From: Cupriavidus neocaledonicus
Lineage (GTDB): Bacteria; Pseudomonadota; Gammaproteobacteria; Burkholderiales; Burkholderiaceae
Assembly: GCF_000372525.1 (NCBI RefSeq)
Contig: NZ_AQUR01000085.1
Coordinates: forward strand, 39,695-103,694
Direction of reading: 5' to 3'
DNA: 64,000 nt
Position numbers and translations under genes: made by a program. The notes beneath the pieces were generated by a model. The model made no database searches and was not told where the DNA came from. It saw only the letters and a program-made list of their open reading frames with translations. Below are positions 1 to 11,031 of the stretch, piece by piece (position 1 is the stretch's first letter; the number at the start of each line of letters is the position of its first letter).

Positions 1-248
1 ACGCGCTGCGCGACGCGGGCGACTGGGTCAAGCGCAACCCCGCCGAGGCCGCGCGCTGGCACGCGCCGCTGATCGGCCTGGATGCCGCCACGGTGGAGGC
101 CGCCAACGCGCGCCGCAGTTATGCCGTACGCACCGTCGACGCGGCCGCGCTGGCCGAGCAGCAGCGCATCGCCGATGCCTTTGCCGCGCAGGGCATCCTG
201 CCGCGCAAGGTAGCGGTGTCGGCCTCGCCGGTCTGGCGCAAGGCGTAA
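1..248 (+). CDS. Aliphatic-sulfonate-type ABC transporter substrate-binding protein, C-terminal fragment
   Basis: Only the last 81 codons lie in the window; the reading frame enters at the left edge and stops with TAA at 246-248. The tail has the pattern typical of SsuA/NrtA-like periplasmic binding proteins: a W-x-x-x-NP-EAA helix, a later R-R-S-Y, then EQQRIADAF and a GILP turn before a final W. Such proteins deliver sulfonates, nitrate or taurine to an inner-membrane ABC permease. The permease and ATPase genes are not downstream, so they must lie to the left if they exist. Ligand identity cannot be read from the fragment. Confidence 0.7.
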   Translation, partial: ALRDAGDWVKRNPAEAARWHAPLIGLDAATVEAANARRSYAVRTVDAAALAEQQRIADAFAAQGILPRKVAVSASPVWRKA

Positions 249-279
249 GCGGCGCCCTGCGCCCCGTCGCGCCAGGCCG

Positions 280-2484
280 TCAGACCACGCCCATTGCCGG
301 ATCGCTGACCGTATCCGCGCCGGTCTCCATGCGTCCGGCAAAGCGGCGCGCAAACGCGGGGCTGGCTTCGCAAGTCACGACGAAGTCGTACCAGTTGCCG
401 CTTTCGGCCACCGGCCATTCCAGCGTTTCCACCTTGCCGCGCCTGACCCGTTGCGTCCACGGGCCGTCGTCGCGGTAGGCCAGCGCCTTGACGGTGAAGG
501 TCACGTCGGCATCGCCGTCGTTATGCAGCTTGACCTGGATGGTCGGCTTCCTGCACGGGTTGTAGCAGACCTGGATCTCGGCCGAGGTGGTGGCCGCCTC
601 GGTGACATCGCCGGTGAAGGCGCGGTGATAGCCGTTGGGGCCGAGCACCCACAGGTCGTACTTGCCGCCGTCGGCATTGACGTCCCACGCGTCGTCCAGC
701 GCCTTGCCGGCCTCGACCACGTAGCGGCGCGGGATGCGGTCCAGGTGCAGCTTGTCGTAGACATGGAACACCGCGCCCGCCTGGTGCGCGCTGCCGTTGG
801 CGAACAGCAGGCGCACGGAGCGGGCCGCGGCATCGACGCGCGCGCTGGTATGCAGCTCATACGGCAGCTTGCGCGACGGGCGCGCGCCGGTGGCCTGCGC
901 CGGCAGCGCGGGCGAGGCCGGCACCGGGATGGCGGGCTGCGTCTGTTGCCAGGCGGTCAGGCTGGTGGCGTCGGCGCGCGTGGTGCGCCCCGCCAGCACG
1001 GGCAGCGTCTCGGTGTTGGGCGTGGCGAAGTTGAAGGCGCTGGTCAGGTCGCCGCAGACCGCGCGGCGGTAGGCGCTGATCTGCGGCTCCATCACGCCGA
1101 AGCGCGCTTCCAGGAAGCGCAGCACCGAGGTGTGGTCGAACACCTCGGAGTTGACCCAGCCGCCGCGGCTCCACGGCGACACCACCCACAGCGGCACGCG
1201 CGGCCCCGGCCCGAAGGGCTTGCCATCCTGCGGCGGCTGCTTGGCCGTGGCGGGCGGGAAGTTGAAGTACTCGTAGGCCATCTGCGCATCGTCGAGGGTG
1301 GACTTGCCGGCCAGCGTGCCGTCCGGGTTGCGCGACGGCGCGGTCGGCGGCGGGCTGTGGTCGAAGAAGCCGTCGTTCTCGTCGAAGTTGATCAGCAGCA
1401 CGGTCTTGCTCCAGACCTCGGGCGATGCCGTCAGAGCATCGAGGATGGACTGCACGTACCAGCCGCCCTTGGCCGGGCTGGACGGGCCGGGGTGCTCGCT
1501 GAACTCGGCCGGCGGGATGATCCACGATACCTGCGGCAGCCGGCCGTTGAGCACGTCGTCGCGCAGCGACTGCAGGAAGCCGCCGTCGGGCATGGTGTTG
1601 CAGAAGCCCTTGGCGAGCGGGCTGTACTGGTCGTCGATATCCGGGTTGTAGGGCGGATTGACGCCGGTGCCGGCGGTGTTGGAGAGCTTGCGTCCGTCCG
1701 GCATCTTTTCCATCTCGGCGCGCCAGTGCCGGAAGCTCATCATCTGGTTGCAGCCATAGTTGTCCGGCACGTTCTGGTAGACCTTCCAGCTCACGCCCGC
1801 GCCCTGCAGACGGTCGGCGTAGGTCTTCCAGGTCCAGCCCTCGGTGGACGGGCCCACGTCGGCGCCGGCGTTGAACTCATTGACCATCACCGCGACGTTG
1901 TCGCCGGTGGGGCCGTTGCTGCCGGTCCAGTAGAACAGGCGATTGGGGATGGTGCCGGTGTGCATCGCGCAGTGGTACGCGTCGCACAGCGTGAAGGCGT
2001 CGGCCAGCGCGCGCTGGAACGGGATCTCGGCGTTGTCGTAGTAGCCCATCGACAGCGCCTTCTTGGCCACCGGCCAGCGGTCCATGCGGCCGTGGTCCCA
2101 CGCGGCCTGCGCATCGGGCCAGGTATGCGGGGTGCCGCCCGCGCGCTGCGCGTTGCCCTGGGTTTCGTCGAGGTGGTAGGGCGTCAGCGTATTGCCGTTG
2201 GCATCGGTCTGGAAGAACGCGTTCTTGCCGTTCGGCAGCGGGATCGCAAAGCGGTCGCCGTAGCCCCGCACGCCCTTGAAGGTGCCGAAGTAGTTGTCGA
2301 ACGAGCGGTTTTCCAGCATCACCATGACGACGTGCTTGACGTCCTGGATGGTGCCGGTGGCGTTGTTGGCCTCGATCGCCAGGGCGCGGCGGATGCTGGG
2401 CGGGAAGCTGGCCAGCATCGCGGCGGCCGCGCCGGTGCCGAGGCTGGTCTTGAGGAACTGTCGCTTGGACGGATTGAAGGTCAT
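280..2484 (-). CDS. Phosphocholine-specific phospholipase C, TAT-exported
   Basis: A 734-residue enzyme of the phosphoesterase family (PF04185) that hydrolyses phosphatidylcholine or sphingomyelin to phosphocholine outside the cytoplasm. The N-terminus carries a twin-arginine-type signal in KR form (KRQFLKTS, residues 7-14) followed by an Ala-rich stretch. The metal-site motif ENRSFDNYFG (from residue 58) and a later HTGTIPNR, holding the nucleophilic threonine of the family, are intact. The C-terminal third matches the paired DUF756 modules of non-haemolytic/haemolytic PLCs. Length is normal for the family. A small lipoprotein gene lies 57 bp upstream on the same strand and may be co-transcribed; the family often uses a dedicated partner for export, but this lipoprotein is not a recognisable PlcR. 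Confidence 0.9.
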   Translation of the reverse strand: MTFNPSKRQFLKTSLGTGAAAAMLASFPPSIRRALAIEANNATGTIQDVKHVVMVMLENRSFDNYFGTFKGVRGYGDRFAIPLPNGKNAFFQTDANGNTLTPYHLDETQGNAQRAGGTPHTWPDAQAAWDHGRMDRWPVAKKALSMGYYDNAEIPFQRALADAFTLCDAYHCAMHTGTIPNRLFYWTGSNGPTGDNVAVMVNEFNAGADVGPSTEGWTWKTYADRLQGAGVSWKVYQNVPDNYGCNQMMSFRHWRAEMEKMPDGRKLSNTAGTGVNPPYNPDIDDQYSPLAKGFCNTMPDGGFLQSLRDDVLNGRLPQVSWIIPPAEFSEHPGPSSPAKGGWYVQSILDALTASPEVWSKTVLLINFDENDGFFDHSPPPTAPSRNPDGTLAGKSTLDDAQMAYEYFNFPPATAKQPPQDGKPFGPGPRVPLWVVSPWSRGGWVNSEVFDHTSVLRFLEARFGVMEPQISAYRRAVCGDLTSAFNFATPNTETLPVLAGRTTRADATSLTAWQQTQPAIPVPASPALPAQATGARPSRKLPYELHTSARVDAAARSVRLLFANGSAHQAGAVFHVYDKLHLDRIPRRYVVEAGKALDDAWDVNADGGKYDLWVLGPNGYHRAFTGDVTEAATTSAEIQVCYNPCRKPTIQVKLHNDGDADVTFTVKALAYRDDGPWTQRVRRGKVETLEWPVAESGNWYDFVVTCEASPAFARRFAGRMETGADTVSDPAMGVV

Positions 2485-2541
2485 GGCGTGGGTGGGGTCG
2501 TTCTGTGGCTGGGTCGGAAAGCGGCCCGCTTCAGGGGCACA

Positions 2542-2760
2542 TCAGGGGGCGCAACGCGTGCTGCAGTTGCCAGGCTTGCCGGTGTGGCCGGGCTTGCCGG
2601 CTGCGTCCGGCGCGTTGCCGTTGGCGGCGCTGGGCTGCAGCGTGCCGCCTCCCGCGCCGGGCGAGTCGTCGCCGCCGCAGGCGGCAAGCATCAATGCCAG
2701 GGTGAGGGTGCCGGCCGCCAGCCAGGGCCGGGCGGAATGCGACAGCAAGGTGGGTCTCAT
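2542..2760 (-). CDS. Small predicted lipoprotein (72 aa) upstream of phospholipase C
   Basis: The product begins with a basic N-region and a hydrophobic stretch ending in the lipobox LAAC, so it should be lipidated and envelope-anchored. After the cysteine it is short, Gly/Pro/Ala-rich and contains two further cysteines near the end (NCSTRC). There is no recognised domain. It sits directly upstream of the phospholipase C gene on the same strand, so a joint transcript is likely. Function unknown; the coding call rests on the clear lipobox signal and position. Confidence 0.6.
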   Translation of the reverse strand: MRPTLLSHSARPWLAAGTLTLALMLAACGGDDSPGAGGGTLQPSAANGNAPDAAGKPGHTGKPGNCSTRCAP

Positions 2761-3069
2761 TGGTGCAGGGCCTTTTCTTCGGGTTGAGGAAGAGAACGAG
2801 GGCCGCGCCCGTTGCGCCGACAGACGGCTGCACGCAGCGGACTTCCGCCGTGGCGGAGGACAAGCGCGGATCCGGCCGGATGCCGGGTAGATGGCCGGGG
2901 CTTGTCGCGACAGCGGGCGATTGTTGACGGATCAAATGTCAGATGTTTGACAGGGCGCACTTTCGGTACTTTACCTTTGTAACCAAAAGTGTCAGGGAGC
3001 GGGCGTGGCAATTGCAGGCACTGCCGGGTTGCCGCCGTTCATCCGTTCAACCCGATACAGGAGACCCCC
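2761..3069. other. Divergent intergenic region between the lipoprotein/phospholipase pair and katE
   Basis: About 310 bp with no convincing gene. The right part holds the katE promoter candidate and nested inverted repeats described separately. The left part should hold the promoter for the minus-strand lipoprotein/phospholipase genes, but no consensus promoter could be picked by eye. Confidence 0.5.
2932..2977 (+). promoter_or_regulatory. Candidate katE promoter with overlapping inverted repeats
   Basis: A consensus -35 hexamer TTGACA lies at 2947-2952; the -10 region around 2970-2977 is weak (TTTACC or TACCTT). The -35 overlaps a dyad, TGTCA-N6-TGACA (2937-2952), nested with TCAAA-N9-TTTGA (2932-2950). 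Its position suits a repressor or activator site for the catalase gene. No known regulator consensus is matched with confidence. Confidence 0.4.
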
Positions 3070-5202
3070 ATGCCCGACACGTCCGACGCCAAGGCCAAGC
3101 CCACGTCAAACGCCACACCCGCCACCACCGCTCAGGGCGCTCCGGCCGGCTATGGCGATGCCCAGCGCGGCACCGGCGGAGAGCTACACCAGGTTGCCGG
3201 CGGCACGCATGCCCCGTTGACCACCAACCAGGGCGCGCCCATCGCGGACAACCAGAACTCGCTCAAGGCCAATCCGCGCGGCCCGACCCTGCTCGAAGAT
3301 TTCATCCTGCGTGAAAAAATTACACACTTCGACCATGAGCGCATTCCCGAGCGGATCGTCCATGCGCGCGGCACCGCGGCGCATGGATATTTCGAGCTGA
3401 CCGATTCGCTGGCGCAATTCACCACCGCCAGCATCCTGACCGAGGTCGGCGTCAAGACGCCGGTGTTCGCGCGCTTTTCCACCGTGGCCGGCGGCGCGGG
3501 CTCGATCGACACGCCGCGCGACGTGCGCGGCTTCGCGGTCAAGTTCTATACCAAGGAAGGCAACTGGGACCTGGTCGGCAACAACATCCCGGTGTTCTTC
3601 ATCCAGGACGCGATCAAGTTCCCCGACGTGGTCCATGCGGTCAAGATGGAGCCCGACCGCGCCTTCCCGCAGGCGGCCACCGCGCACGACACCTTCTGGG
3701 ACTTCATCTCGCTGACGCCGGAGTCGATGCACATGGTCATGTGGATCATGTCGGACCGCACCATCCCGCGTTCGCTGCGCATGATCGAAGGCTTCGGCGT
3801 GCACAGCTTCCGCCTGCTCGACGACCAGGGCCGGTCCACCTTCGTCAAGTTCCACTGGCGCCCCAAGCTGGGACTGCAGTCCACGGTGTGGGACGAGGCC
3901 GTCAAGATCGCCGGCGCCGATCCGGATTTCCATCGCCGCGACATGTTCAATGCGATCCAGTCCGGCAACTTCCCGGAATGGGAACTGGGCGTGCAGCTGT
4001 TCACCGAAGCCGATGCGGCCAAATTCCCGTTCGACCATCTCGATGCGACCAAGATCATCCCCGAGGAGACCGTGCCGCTGAAGATCATCGGCCGCATGGT
4101 GCTGGACCGCTGGCCCGACAATTTCTTCGCCGAGACTGAGCAGGTGGCGTTCTGCCCCGCCAACATCGTGCGCGGCATCGATTTCTCCAACGATCCCCTG
4201 CTGCTGGGCCGGCTGTTCTCGTACCTCGACACACAACTGCTGCGCCTGGGCGGTCCCAACTTCAACCAGATTCCGGTGAACGCGCCCAAGTGCCCGTTCG
4301 CCAACCACCAGCGCGACGGCCATATGCAGATGCAGCGGCCCAGGGGACGCGTCGCATATGAGCCCAATTCGCTGTCCGACGACTCGCCGCGCGAGACGCC
4401 CGACCTGGGCTTCCGTCACGCGCTGGTGCCCGAGCAGGGTGACAAGGGCCGCATCCGCCCCGAGACCTTTGCCGACCACTACAGCCAGGCGCGCCTGTTC
4501 TACCGCAGCCAGACCCGCGCCGAACAGGCGCATATCGCCTCGGCGCTGGTGTTCGAGCTGTCGAAGGTCGAGCACGTCCATGTACGCGAGCGCATGGTGG
4601 CCCACCTGCTCAATATCGACCCCGACCTGGGCCGGCGCGTGGCCGACGGCCTGGCGCTGGACCAGGTGCCCGAGCCGTTGCCCACCGCCGTGCCGGTGCA
4701 GGACCTGCCGCCGTCGCCGGCGCTGCAGATCATCGGCAAGATGAAAGACACGCTGCAGGGACGCGAGATCGGCATCCTGGTCGCCGACGGCTCCGACGGC
4801 GCCGCCGTCGAGGCGATCCGCCAGGCGGCCAGCGCCGCCGGCGCCACGGTAAAGATCGTCGCGCCCAAGGTGGGCGGCGCGGTGCTGGCCGATGGGACGA
4901 AGCTGCCGGCGGATGGGCAGCTGGCCGGGACGCCGTCGGTGATGTTCGATGCCGTGGCCATCATCCTTGGTGCCGACGCCGCCGCCATGCTGGTACAGGA
5001 GAGCGCGGCGCTGGACTTTGTCTGCTTTGCCTACGCGCACCTGAAGGCGATCGCGGTCGATGCCGGCGGCGAGGCACTGCTCACGCACGCTAACCTGCAG
5101 CCGGACAACGGCATCGTGCCGGCCAGCGACCCGGCGCGGTTCATCGCCGCGGCCAAGACCCGGCAATGGGATCGCGAGCCGCAGGTGCGGATGCTCGCCT
5201 GA
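3070..5202 (+). CDS. katE: Large-subunit catalase (hydroperoxidase II type)
   Basis: A 710-residue clade-2 haem catalase that dismutates hydrogen peroxide in the cytoplasm. The catalytic histidine is H98 in IVHARG. The distal asparagine lies in [13 protein letters not shown] and the proximal haem-ligand tyrosine in [15 protein letters not shown]. After the catalase core, roughly residues 560-710 form the extra DJ-1/PfpI-like (class I amidotransferase-like) domain seen only in large-subunit catalases. The ATG at 3070 is preferred over an in-frame GTG at 2989 because it follows a good AGGAGA ribosome site and removes an unconserved extension. It is followed by a DUF2795 gene; stress-linked expression is plausible but not shown. 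Confidence 0.95.
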   Translation: MPDTSDAKAKPTSNATPATTAQGAPAGYGDAQRGTGGELHQVAGGTHAPLTTNQGAPIADNQNSLKANPRGPTLLEDFILREKITHFDHERIPERIVHARGTAAHGYFELTDSLAQFTTASILTEVGVKTPVFARFSTVAGGAGSIDTPRDVRGFAVKFYTKEGNWDLVGNNIPVFFIQDAIKFPDVVHAVKMEPDRAFPQAATAHDTFWDFISLTPESMHMVMWIMSDRTIPRSLRMIEGFGVHSFRLLDDQGRSTFVKFHWRPKLGLQSTVWDEAVKIAGADPDFHRRDMFNAIQSGNFPEWELGVQLFTEADAAKFPFDHLDATKIIPEETVPLKIIGRMVLDRWPDNFFAETEQVAFCPANIVRGIDFSNDPLLLGRLFSYLDTQLLRLGGPNFNQIPVNAPKCPFANHQRDGHMQMQRPRGRVAYEPNSLSDDSPRETPDLGFRHALVPEQGDKGRIRPETFADHYSQARLFYRSQTRAEQAHIASALVFELSKVEHVHVRERMVAHLLNIDPDLGRRVADGLALDQVPEPLPTAVPVQDLPPSPALQIIGKMKDTLQGREIGILVADGSDGAAVEAIRQAASAAGATVKIVAPKVGGAVLADGTKLPADGQLAGTPSVMFDAVAIILGADAAAMLVQESAALDFVCFAYAHLKAIAVDAGGEALLTHANLQPDNGIVPASDPARFIAAAKTRQWDREPQVRMLA

Positions 5203-5334
5203 CGCCGTGCACCGGCGGCCAGGGGGGCCGTTACGGGTACGCTCCTTGCACGCGCCCCCACGGCGCCGGCCCGCTGCCGCGCTGTGGCGGCGGGTCGGCG
5301 CTTCCTAGTTGAAACGCAAGACAAGGAGTGCAAG

Positions 5335-5571
5335 ATGACCACGCGTAACCAGGAGCAAGGCAAGTCCGCAGATGCCGCCGGCATGCCCAACCCGATCGAA
5401 CTGCAGCGTGCGCTCAAGGGCGTGGATTACCCGGCCACGCGCGAGCAACTGGTGGACAAGGCGCGCGAGGCCGGCGCCGACGAGGCCATCACCCGCGCGC
5501 TCGAGGCGATCGATGACCGGGAATATGAAGACCCCGCCCAGGTGTCGGAAGCCGTGGCGCGCGGGCGCTGA
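5335..5571 (+). CDS. DUF2795 domain protein
   Basis: A 78-residue protein whose body (PIELQRALKGVDYPATREQL then an acidic helix ending in VARGR) matches the DUF2795 family. That family is common in actinobacteria and proteobacteria and often lies near stress genes. The start at 5335 is supported by an AAGGAG site a few bases upstream. It follows katE by 132 bp and may belong to the same stress response. No biochemical role is known for the family. Confidence 0.85.
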   Translation: MTTRNQEQGKSADAAGMPNPIELQRALKGVDYPATREQLVDKAREAGADEAITRALEAIDDREYEDPAQVSEAVARGR

Positions 5572-5997
5572 GGCAGACGCTGCAATTCTTTCGCTGCATC
5601 GTTGTAAAGCCCGGCAGGCCGGATGCCGGAACCGGCCCGCGATGCCATGGCACGCGATGACGCCTCGGCAAAGGCGGGCGTTCCCGGCGCGCTGCATACC
5701 CGCAATGGTTTGAATCCCGGCGCGCGACGAGTGGCGATGCGCGCACGTCCGCACGCCCCCCTGCTTGTTTGCCCGTCTCCCCACTCTCGTAGGGCAAAGT
5801 TTGCTCCCGGCCGACCGTTAGCCAGCGCACGAAGAGCACGGATGTGCGCGGCCGGCCATGGCCGTCACCGCGTCGTATACCGTGCCGGACAGATGGAACG
5901 GGCGCTTTGGTGTTTGCGGGCCGATGGTTCGGCACGCAAGGCAGTCATCACAACAAACGAAGCGTAAATGTCCCGCTGATCGGGAAGGGGAGGGAGC
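5572..5997. other. Intergenic region before the chemoreceptor gene
   Basis: About 425 bp without a supportable gene on either strand. It should contain the chemoreceptor promoter. A flagellar sigma-28-like pair (CAAAGTTT at 5795-5802, GCCGACCG at 5810-5817) is present, but the spacing is about 4 bp too short, so it is not called. Confidence 0.5.
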
Positions 5998-7632
5998 ATG
6001 AATTTCAGGAGCCTGTCTATCCGCACGCGCCTGCTGGCCGGTTTTGGCACGCTGGCGGGCGTGGTGCTGGTGGTGTCGGCGTATTCGTTGCACGCGCTTG
6101 GCGAGGCGACGGCGGGGTTCAATGACTACCTGAACGGGTTGAATGCCCGGGCGGAAATGGCGGCCCAGGTGCGCAGCGCGGTCGACCGGCGTGCCATCGC
6201 GGCGCGCAACCTGGTGCTGGTGACGGACGCGGCAGAGCTGGAGCGCGAGAAGGCCGACGCCCTGCGCGCGCATGCAGACGTGCAGGCGCGGCTGGCGCGG
6301 CTCAGCGAGATGGTGCGCCAGCCTGGCGTCGGCGAAGAGGCGCGCAAGCTGGTCGACGATGTCGCCAGGGTCGAGGCGCAGTATGGTCCGGTTGCCACCG
6401 GCATTGTCGGGCTGGCGGTCGAGCGCAAGGTCGAGGAGGCCATCGGCCGGATCGAAAAGCAATGCCGTCCGTTGCTGGCGGCGCTGATCAAGTCGACCGA
6501 TGCCTACGCCGAGTTCACCAGGGGCCGCCAGAAGGAGATGGAGCACAGGCTCGAGGCGGACTACGAGCGCCAGCGCAACCTGCTGGTGCTGATCTCGCTG
6601 GTGTCCGCGGTCATTGCGCTGGCCGGCGGCGTGCTGATCACGCGTGCCATCACGCGCCCGATCCTGCGTGCGGTCGAGGTCGCGGGCACCGTTGCCGGCG
6701 GCGACCTGGGCGCGCGCATCGAAGTGGACCGCCATGACGAGACCGGCCGCCTGCTGGCGGCGTTGCGCGACATGAACGAGCGCCTGACCGCCACCGTCAC
6801 CCGCGTGCGCGCCAGCAGCGGCAATATCGCCATCAGCACCAGCGAGATCGCCCGCGGCAATGCCGACCTGAGCAGCCGCACCGAGGAGCAGGCGGCCTCG
6901 CTGGAGCAGACCGCGGCCAGCATGGAGGAACTGACCGAGACCGTGCGCCAGAACACCGAGAATGCGCGCCAGGCCAGCGAACTCGCGCGCAGCGCCGCCG
7001 ACGTGGCGCAGCGCGGCAGCACCACGGTGCAGCGCGTGGTCGGCACGATGCAGGACATCAGCGCCAGCTCGAGCAAGATCGCGGAGATCACCGGCATCAT
7101 CGAGGGCATTGCTTTCCAGACCAATATCCTGGCGCTGAACGCCGCGGTGGAAGCAGCGCGCGCCGGCGAGCAGGGCCGCGGCTTTGCCGTGGTGGCGAGC
7201 GAGGTGCGCGGGCTGGCCCAGCGCTCGTCCAGCGCGGCCAAGGAGATCAAGGACCTGATCGAGGCCTCGGGGCGGCAGGTGCAGGATGGCTCGTCGCTGG
7301 CGAGCGAGGCCGGCCAGACCATGGCCGAGGTGACCCAGGCGGTGGCGCGCGTGACCGGCATCGTCGAGGAGATCGCGACGGCGTCGGCGGAGCAGACCCG
7401 CGGCATCGAGCAGGTCAACCAGGCCATCGTGCAGATCGACCAGGTCACGCAGCAGAACGCGTCGCTGGTGAGCGAAGCGGCCAATGCCTCGCGCGCGCTG
7501 GAAGAGCAGGGCCGCGAACTGAGCGAGGTGGTGGCGTTCTTCCGCCTGCCCGGCGAAGCGTGGGCCGTGCCGGCGGGCGCCGGTACGCTGGCCGCGCAGC
7601 GGCGCGCGCCGCATCAGCTGGCCGCTGCCTAG
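5998..7632 (+). CDS. Methyl-accepting chemotaxis protein
   Basis: A 544-residue inner-membrane chemoreceptor. A first transmembrane segment at about residues 10-30 is followed by a periplasmic four-helix-type sensor domain of about 165 residues and a second membrane segment near 197-217. Then come HAMP and the cytoplasmic signalling hairpin. The highly conserved tip ([20 protein letters not shown], about residue 370) that contacts CheA and CheW is intact. No NWETF-like CheR docking pentapeptide is present at the C-terminus. The start is set by GGGAGG just upstream. No che genes are adjacent, so this is an orphan receptor probably serving the flagellar system encoded in part at 11.5-16 kb. Ligand unknown. 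Confidence 0.93.
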   Translation: MNFRSLSIRTRLLAGFGTLAGVVLVVSAYSLHALGEATAGFNDYLNGLNARAEMAAQVRSAVDRRAIAARNLVLVTDAAELEREKADALRAHADVQARLARLSEMVRQPGVGEEARKLVDDVARVEAQYGPVATGIVGLAVERKVEEAIGRIEKQCRPLLAALIKSTDAYAEFTRGRQKEMEHRLEADYERQRNLLVLISLVSAVIALAGGVLITRAITRPILRAVEVAGTVAGGDLGARIEVDRHDETGRLLAALRDMNERLTATVTRVRASSGNIAISTSEIARGNADLSSRTEEQAASLEQTAASMEELTETVRQNTENARQASELARSAADVAQRGSTTVQRVVGTMQDISASSSKIAEITGIIEGIAFQTNILALNAAVEAARAGEQGRGFAVVASEVRGLAQRSSSAAKEIKDLIEASGRQVQDGSSLASEAGQTMAEVTQAVARVTGIVEEIATASAEQTRGIEQVNQAIVQIDQVTQQNASLVSEAANASRALEEQGRELSEVVAFFRLPGEAWAVPAGAGTLAAQRRAPHQLAAA

Positions 7633-7713
7633 GGGCCAGCCGGAGGGCGGCGCGGCTGCAAGGCGGCGGCGGGGCGGGTAAACTGGCCGCTTCCTCCTCC
7701 CCTTGCCACCGCC

Positions 7714-8682
7714 ATGACCGCCCTGCCGATCTCCTTCGACGACGTTGCCGCCGCGCACGAACGTATCCGCGCGGCCGCCCACCGCACCCCGGTGCTGACC
7801 TCCGCCACCGCCGACGCGGCCACCGGGGCGCAGCTGTTCTTCAAGTGCGAGAACTTCCAGCGCATCGGCGCCTTCAAGTTCCGCGGCGCCTACAACGCGA
7901 TTGCCCAGTTCACCCCGCAGCAGAAGGCAGGCGGCGTGCTGGCGTTCTCTTCCGGCAACCACGCGCAGGCGATCGCGCTGTCGGCGCGCCTGCGCGGCGT
8001 GCAGGCGGTGATCGTGATGCCGCAGGACGCCCCCGCGATCAAGATCGAGGCCACGCGCGGCTATGGCGCCGAGGTGGTGCTGTACGACCGCTACCGGGAC
8101 GACCGCGAGGCCCTGGGCCGGCGCATCGCCGGCGAGCGCGGCATGACCCTGATCCCGCCCTACGACCACCCGCACGTGATGGCCGGGCAGGGCACGGCCG
8201 CCAAGGAACTGTTCGAGGAAACCGGCCCGCTCGACATGCTGGTGGTGTGCCTGGGCGGCGGCGGCCTGCTGTCGGGCTGCGCGGTTGCGGCACGGGCGAT
8301 GTCGCCCGGCTGCGCGGTGTATGGCGTCGAGCCCGAGGCCGGCAACGACGGCCAGCGCAGCCTGCGCGGCGGCGAGATCGTCCGCATCGATACCCCGCGC
8401 ACCATTGCCGATGGCGCCCAGACGCCTTACCTCGGCAATCACACCTTCGCCGTGATCCGCGAACTGGTCACGGACATCGCTACCGTGTCGGATGCCGAAC
8501 TGGTCGAGACCATGAAGTTCTTCGCCGGGCGCATGAAGATCGTCGCCGAGCCCACCGGCTGCCTGGCCGCGGCCGCGGTGCTGCACGGCAAGCTCGATGT
8601 CAAGGGCAAGCGCGTGGGCATCATCGTGTCGGGCGGCAATGTGGATCTGGCGGCGTTTGCGGGATTTGTCGGGGGGCATTGA
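7714..8682 (+). CDS. PLP-dependent threonine/serine dehydratase family protein
   Basis: A 322-residue fold-type II PLP enzyme. K55 in FKFRGAYN should form the Schiff base with PLP. The phosphate-binding SSGNHAQAIAL and GGGGLLSG loops are present. Family members deaminate L-threonine or L-serine to 2-oxobutyrate or pyruvate, or racemise serine or hydroxyaspartate. There is no C-terminal ACT regulatory domain, so it is the short catabolic/racemase-like type and not biosynthetic IlvA. Substrate cannot be decided from sequence alone. It stands alone between the chemoreceptor and rtcB genes. Confidence 0.88.
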   Translation: MTALPISFDDVAAAHERIRAAAHRTPVLTSATADAATGAQLFFKCENFQRIGAFKFRGAYNAIAQFTPQQKAGGVLAFSSGNHAQAIALSARLRGVQAVIVMPQDAPAIKIEATRGYGAEVVLYDRYRDDREALGRRIAGERGMTLIPPYDHPHVMAGQGTAAKELFEETGPLDMLVVCLGGGGLLSGCAVAARAMSPGCAVYGVEPEAGNDGQRSLRGGEIVRIDTPRTIADGAQTPYLGNHTFAVIRELVTDIATVSDAELVETMKFFAGRMKIVAEPTGCLAAAAVLHGKLDVKGKRVGIIVSGGNVDLAAFAGFVGGH

Positions 8683-8759
8683 CGGCGCGGTAGCCGGGGA
8701 ATCCTTGCCGGACCCGGGCCTCTAAGCTCCAGACAGCTCCACTGGAGCACGGCAAGCAC

Positions 8760-9989
<1,230 letters not shown>

Positions 9990-10198
9990 GCGCAGCCACC
10001 GGGGCAGGTCATGCCGCGTTCCTTCCCGGCTGGGGTCCTGTCAAAGATTCTTAACTCGCGCGCAAGAAGATTTACTTCGGACTGCGGCGAACCTCGGCGA
10101 TGATGGCGTGGCTGTCCGCTCCAACCGGACGGCCACGACCCTTTCCGGACGGCGGGGGATGGCACCGCCTGCTGGTACCAACACCTGTGAGGTTCGCT

Positions 10199-11020
10199 AT
10201 GTACCGTGTATTGAGCATTGCCATGCTGGGGATCTCGCTTGCGGCGTGCGCCAGCCCGGCACCGACGGCTTCGGCGGGGCAACGAGGCACGGGCGCGCCA
10301 GCCGCCCCAGCCGCGGCCGTCCAGCCCGCGGCGGACGGCAAGGCGCCCGCGGATGCGGTAGATCCGGCGGTGATCCAGGCACTGAACCGGATGGGCGGCT
10401 ATCTGGCGACGCTGAAGCGCTTCAGCGTGGATATCGACCTGGACGGCGAACGGGTGCTGGCCGATGGCCAGAAACTGCAGCACAGCGCCGCCGCCACCAT
10501 CGACGCCCAGCGGCCCAACAAGATGCGGGTGCGGATGGAGAGCGCGCGCGGACAACGGCAGCTGATCTACGACGGCAAGACCGTCACCCTCTACCAGCCG
10601 GCGCAGAAGACCTATGCGTCCACTGCCGCGACGCAGAACCTCGGCGAACTGGTGATGCACCTGCGCCAGCGTTTCGGTGTTGAAGTGCCGCTGGACGACC
10701 TGTTCCTGTGGGGCACGCCCGCCGCGCCGCTGGACCATATCACCTCGGCCATGAACGCGGGCACTGACCTGATCGATGGCGACCTGTGCGACCACTACGC
10801 GCTGCGCCAGGGAGCGGTGGACTGGCAGATCTGGATTGCCCGCGGCAACCGCCCGGTGCCGCGCAAGCTGGTGATCACCAACCGCGCCGACGAGGCGCGC
10901 CCGCAGTCGGTGACCTGGCTGGACTGGAACGTGAAGCCGGCGTTCAAGGACGCGGTGTTCCGCTTTACGCCGCCGCCGGGGGCCCGTGAAGCCAGGCTCG
11001 TTCCGCTCAAGACCCAGTGA
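10199..11020 (+). CDS. DUF2092 family predicted periplasmic lipoprotein
   Basis: A 273-residue lipoprotein. A short signal (MYRVLSIAMLGISLAAC) ends in a lipobox, then an Ala/Pro linker leads into the DUF2092 domain. This fold is related to LolA/LolB-like outer-membrane lipoprotein carriers, with many beta strands and a conserved yqPa-type segment around LYQPAQKTYA. The start at 10199 is chosen because it begins the signal sequence; longer upstream in-frame starts lack one. The gene ends 11 bp before the next exported-protein gene, so the two form an operon. Likely works in the envelope; the exact role is unknown. Confidence 0.8.
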   Translation: MYRVLSIAMLGISLAACASPAPTASAGQRGTGAPAAPAAAVQPAADGKAPADAVDPAVIQALNRMGGYLATLKRFSVDIDLDGERVLADGQKLQHSAAATIDAQRPNKMRVRMESARGQRQLIYDGKTVTLYQPAQKTYASTAATQNLGELVMHLRQRFGVEVPLDDLFLWGTPAAPLDHITSAMNAGTDLIDGDLCDHYALRQGAVDWQIWIARGNRPVPRKLVITNRADEARPQSVTWLDWNVKPAFKDAVFRFTPPPGAREARLVPLKTQ

Positions 11021-11031
11021 AGGAGAGGCAG

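Noticed and set aside
5795..5817. Sigma-28-like elements (CAAAGTTT and GCCGACCG) upstream of the chemoreceptor gene
   Set aside because: Spacing is about 4 bp shorter than the flagellar consensus and the -10-like element matches only partly.
8683..8759. Sigma-54/RtcR-type promoter for rtcB
   Set aside because: No GG-N10-GC element with TTGC at the -12 position was found, and no rtcR gene is adjacent.
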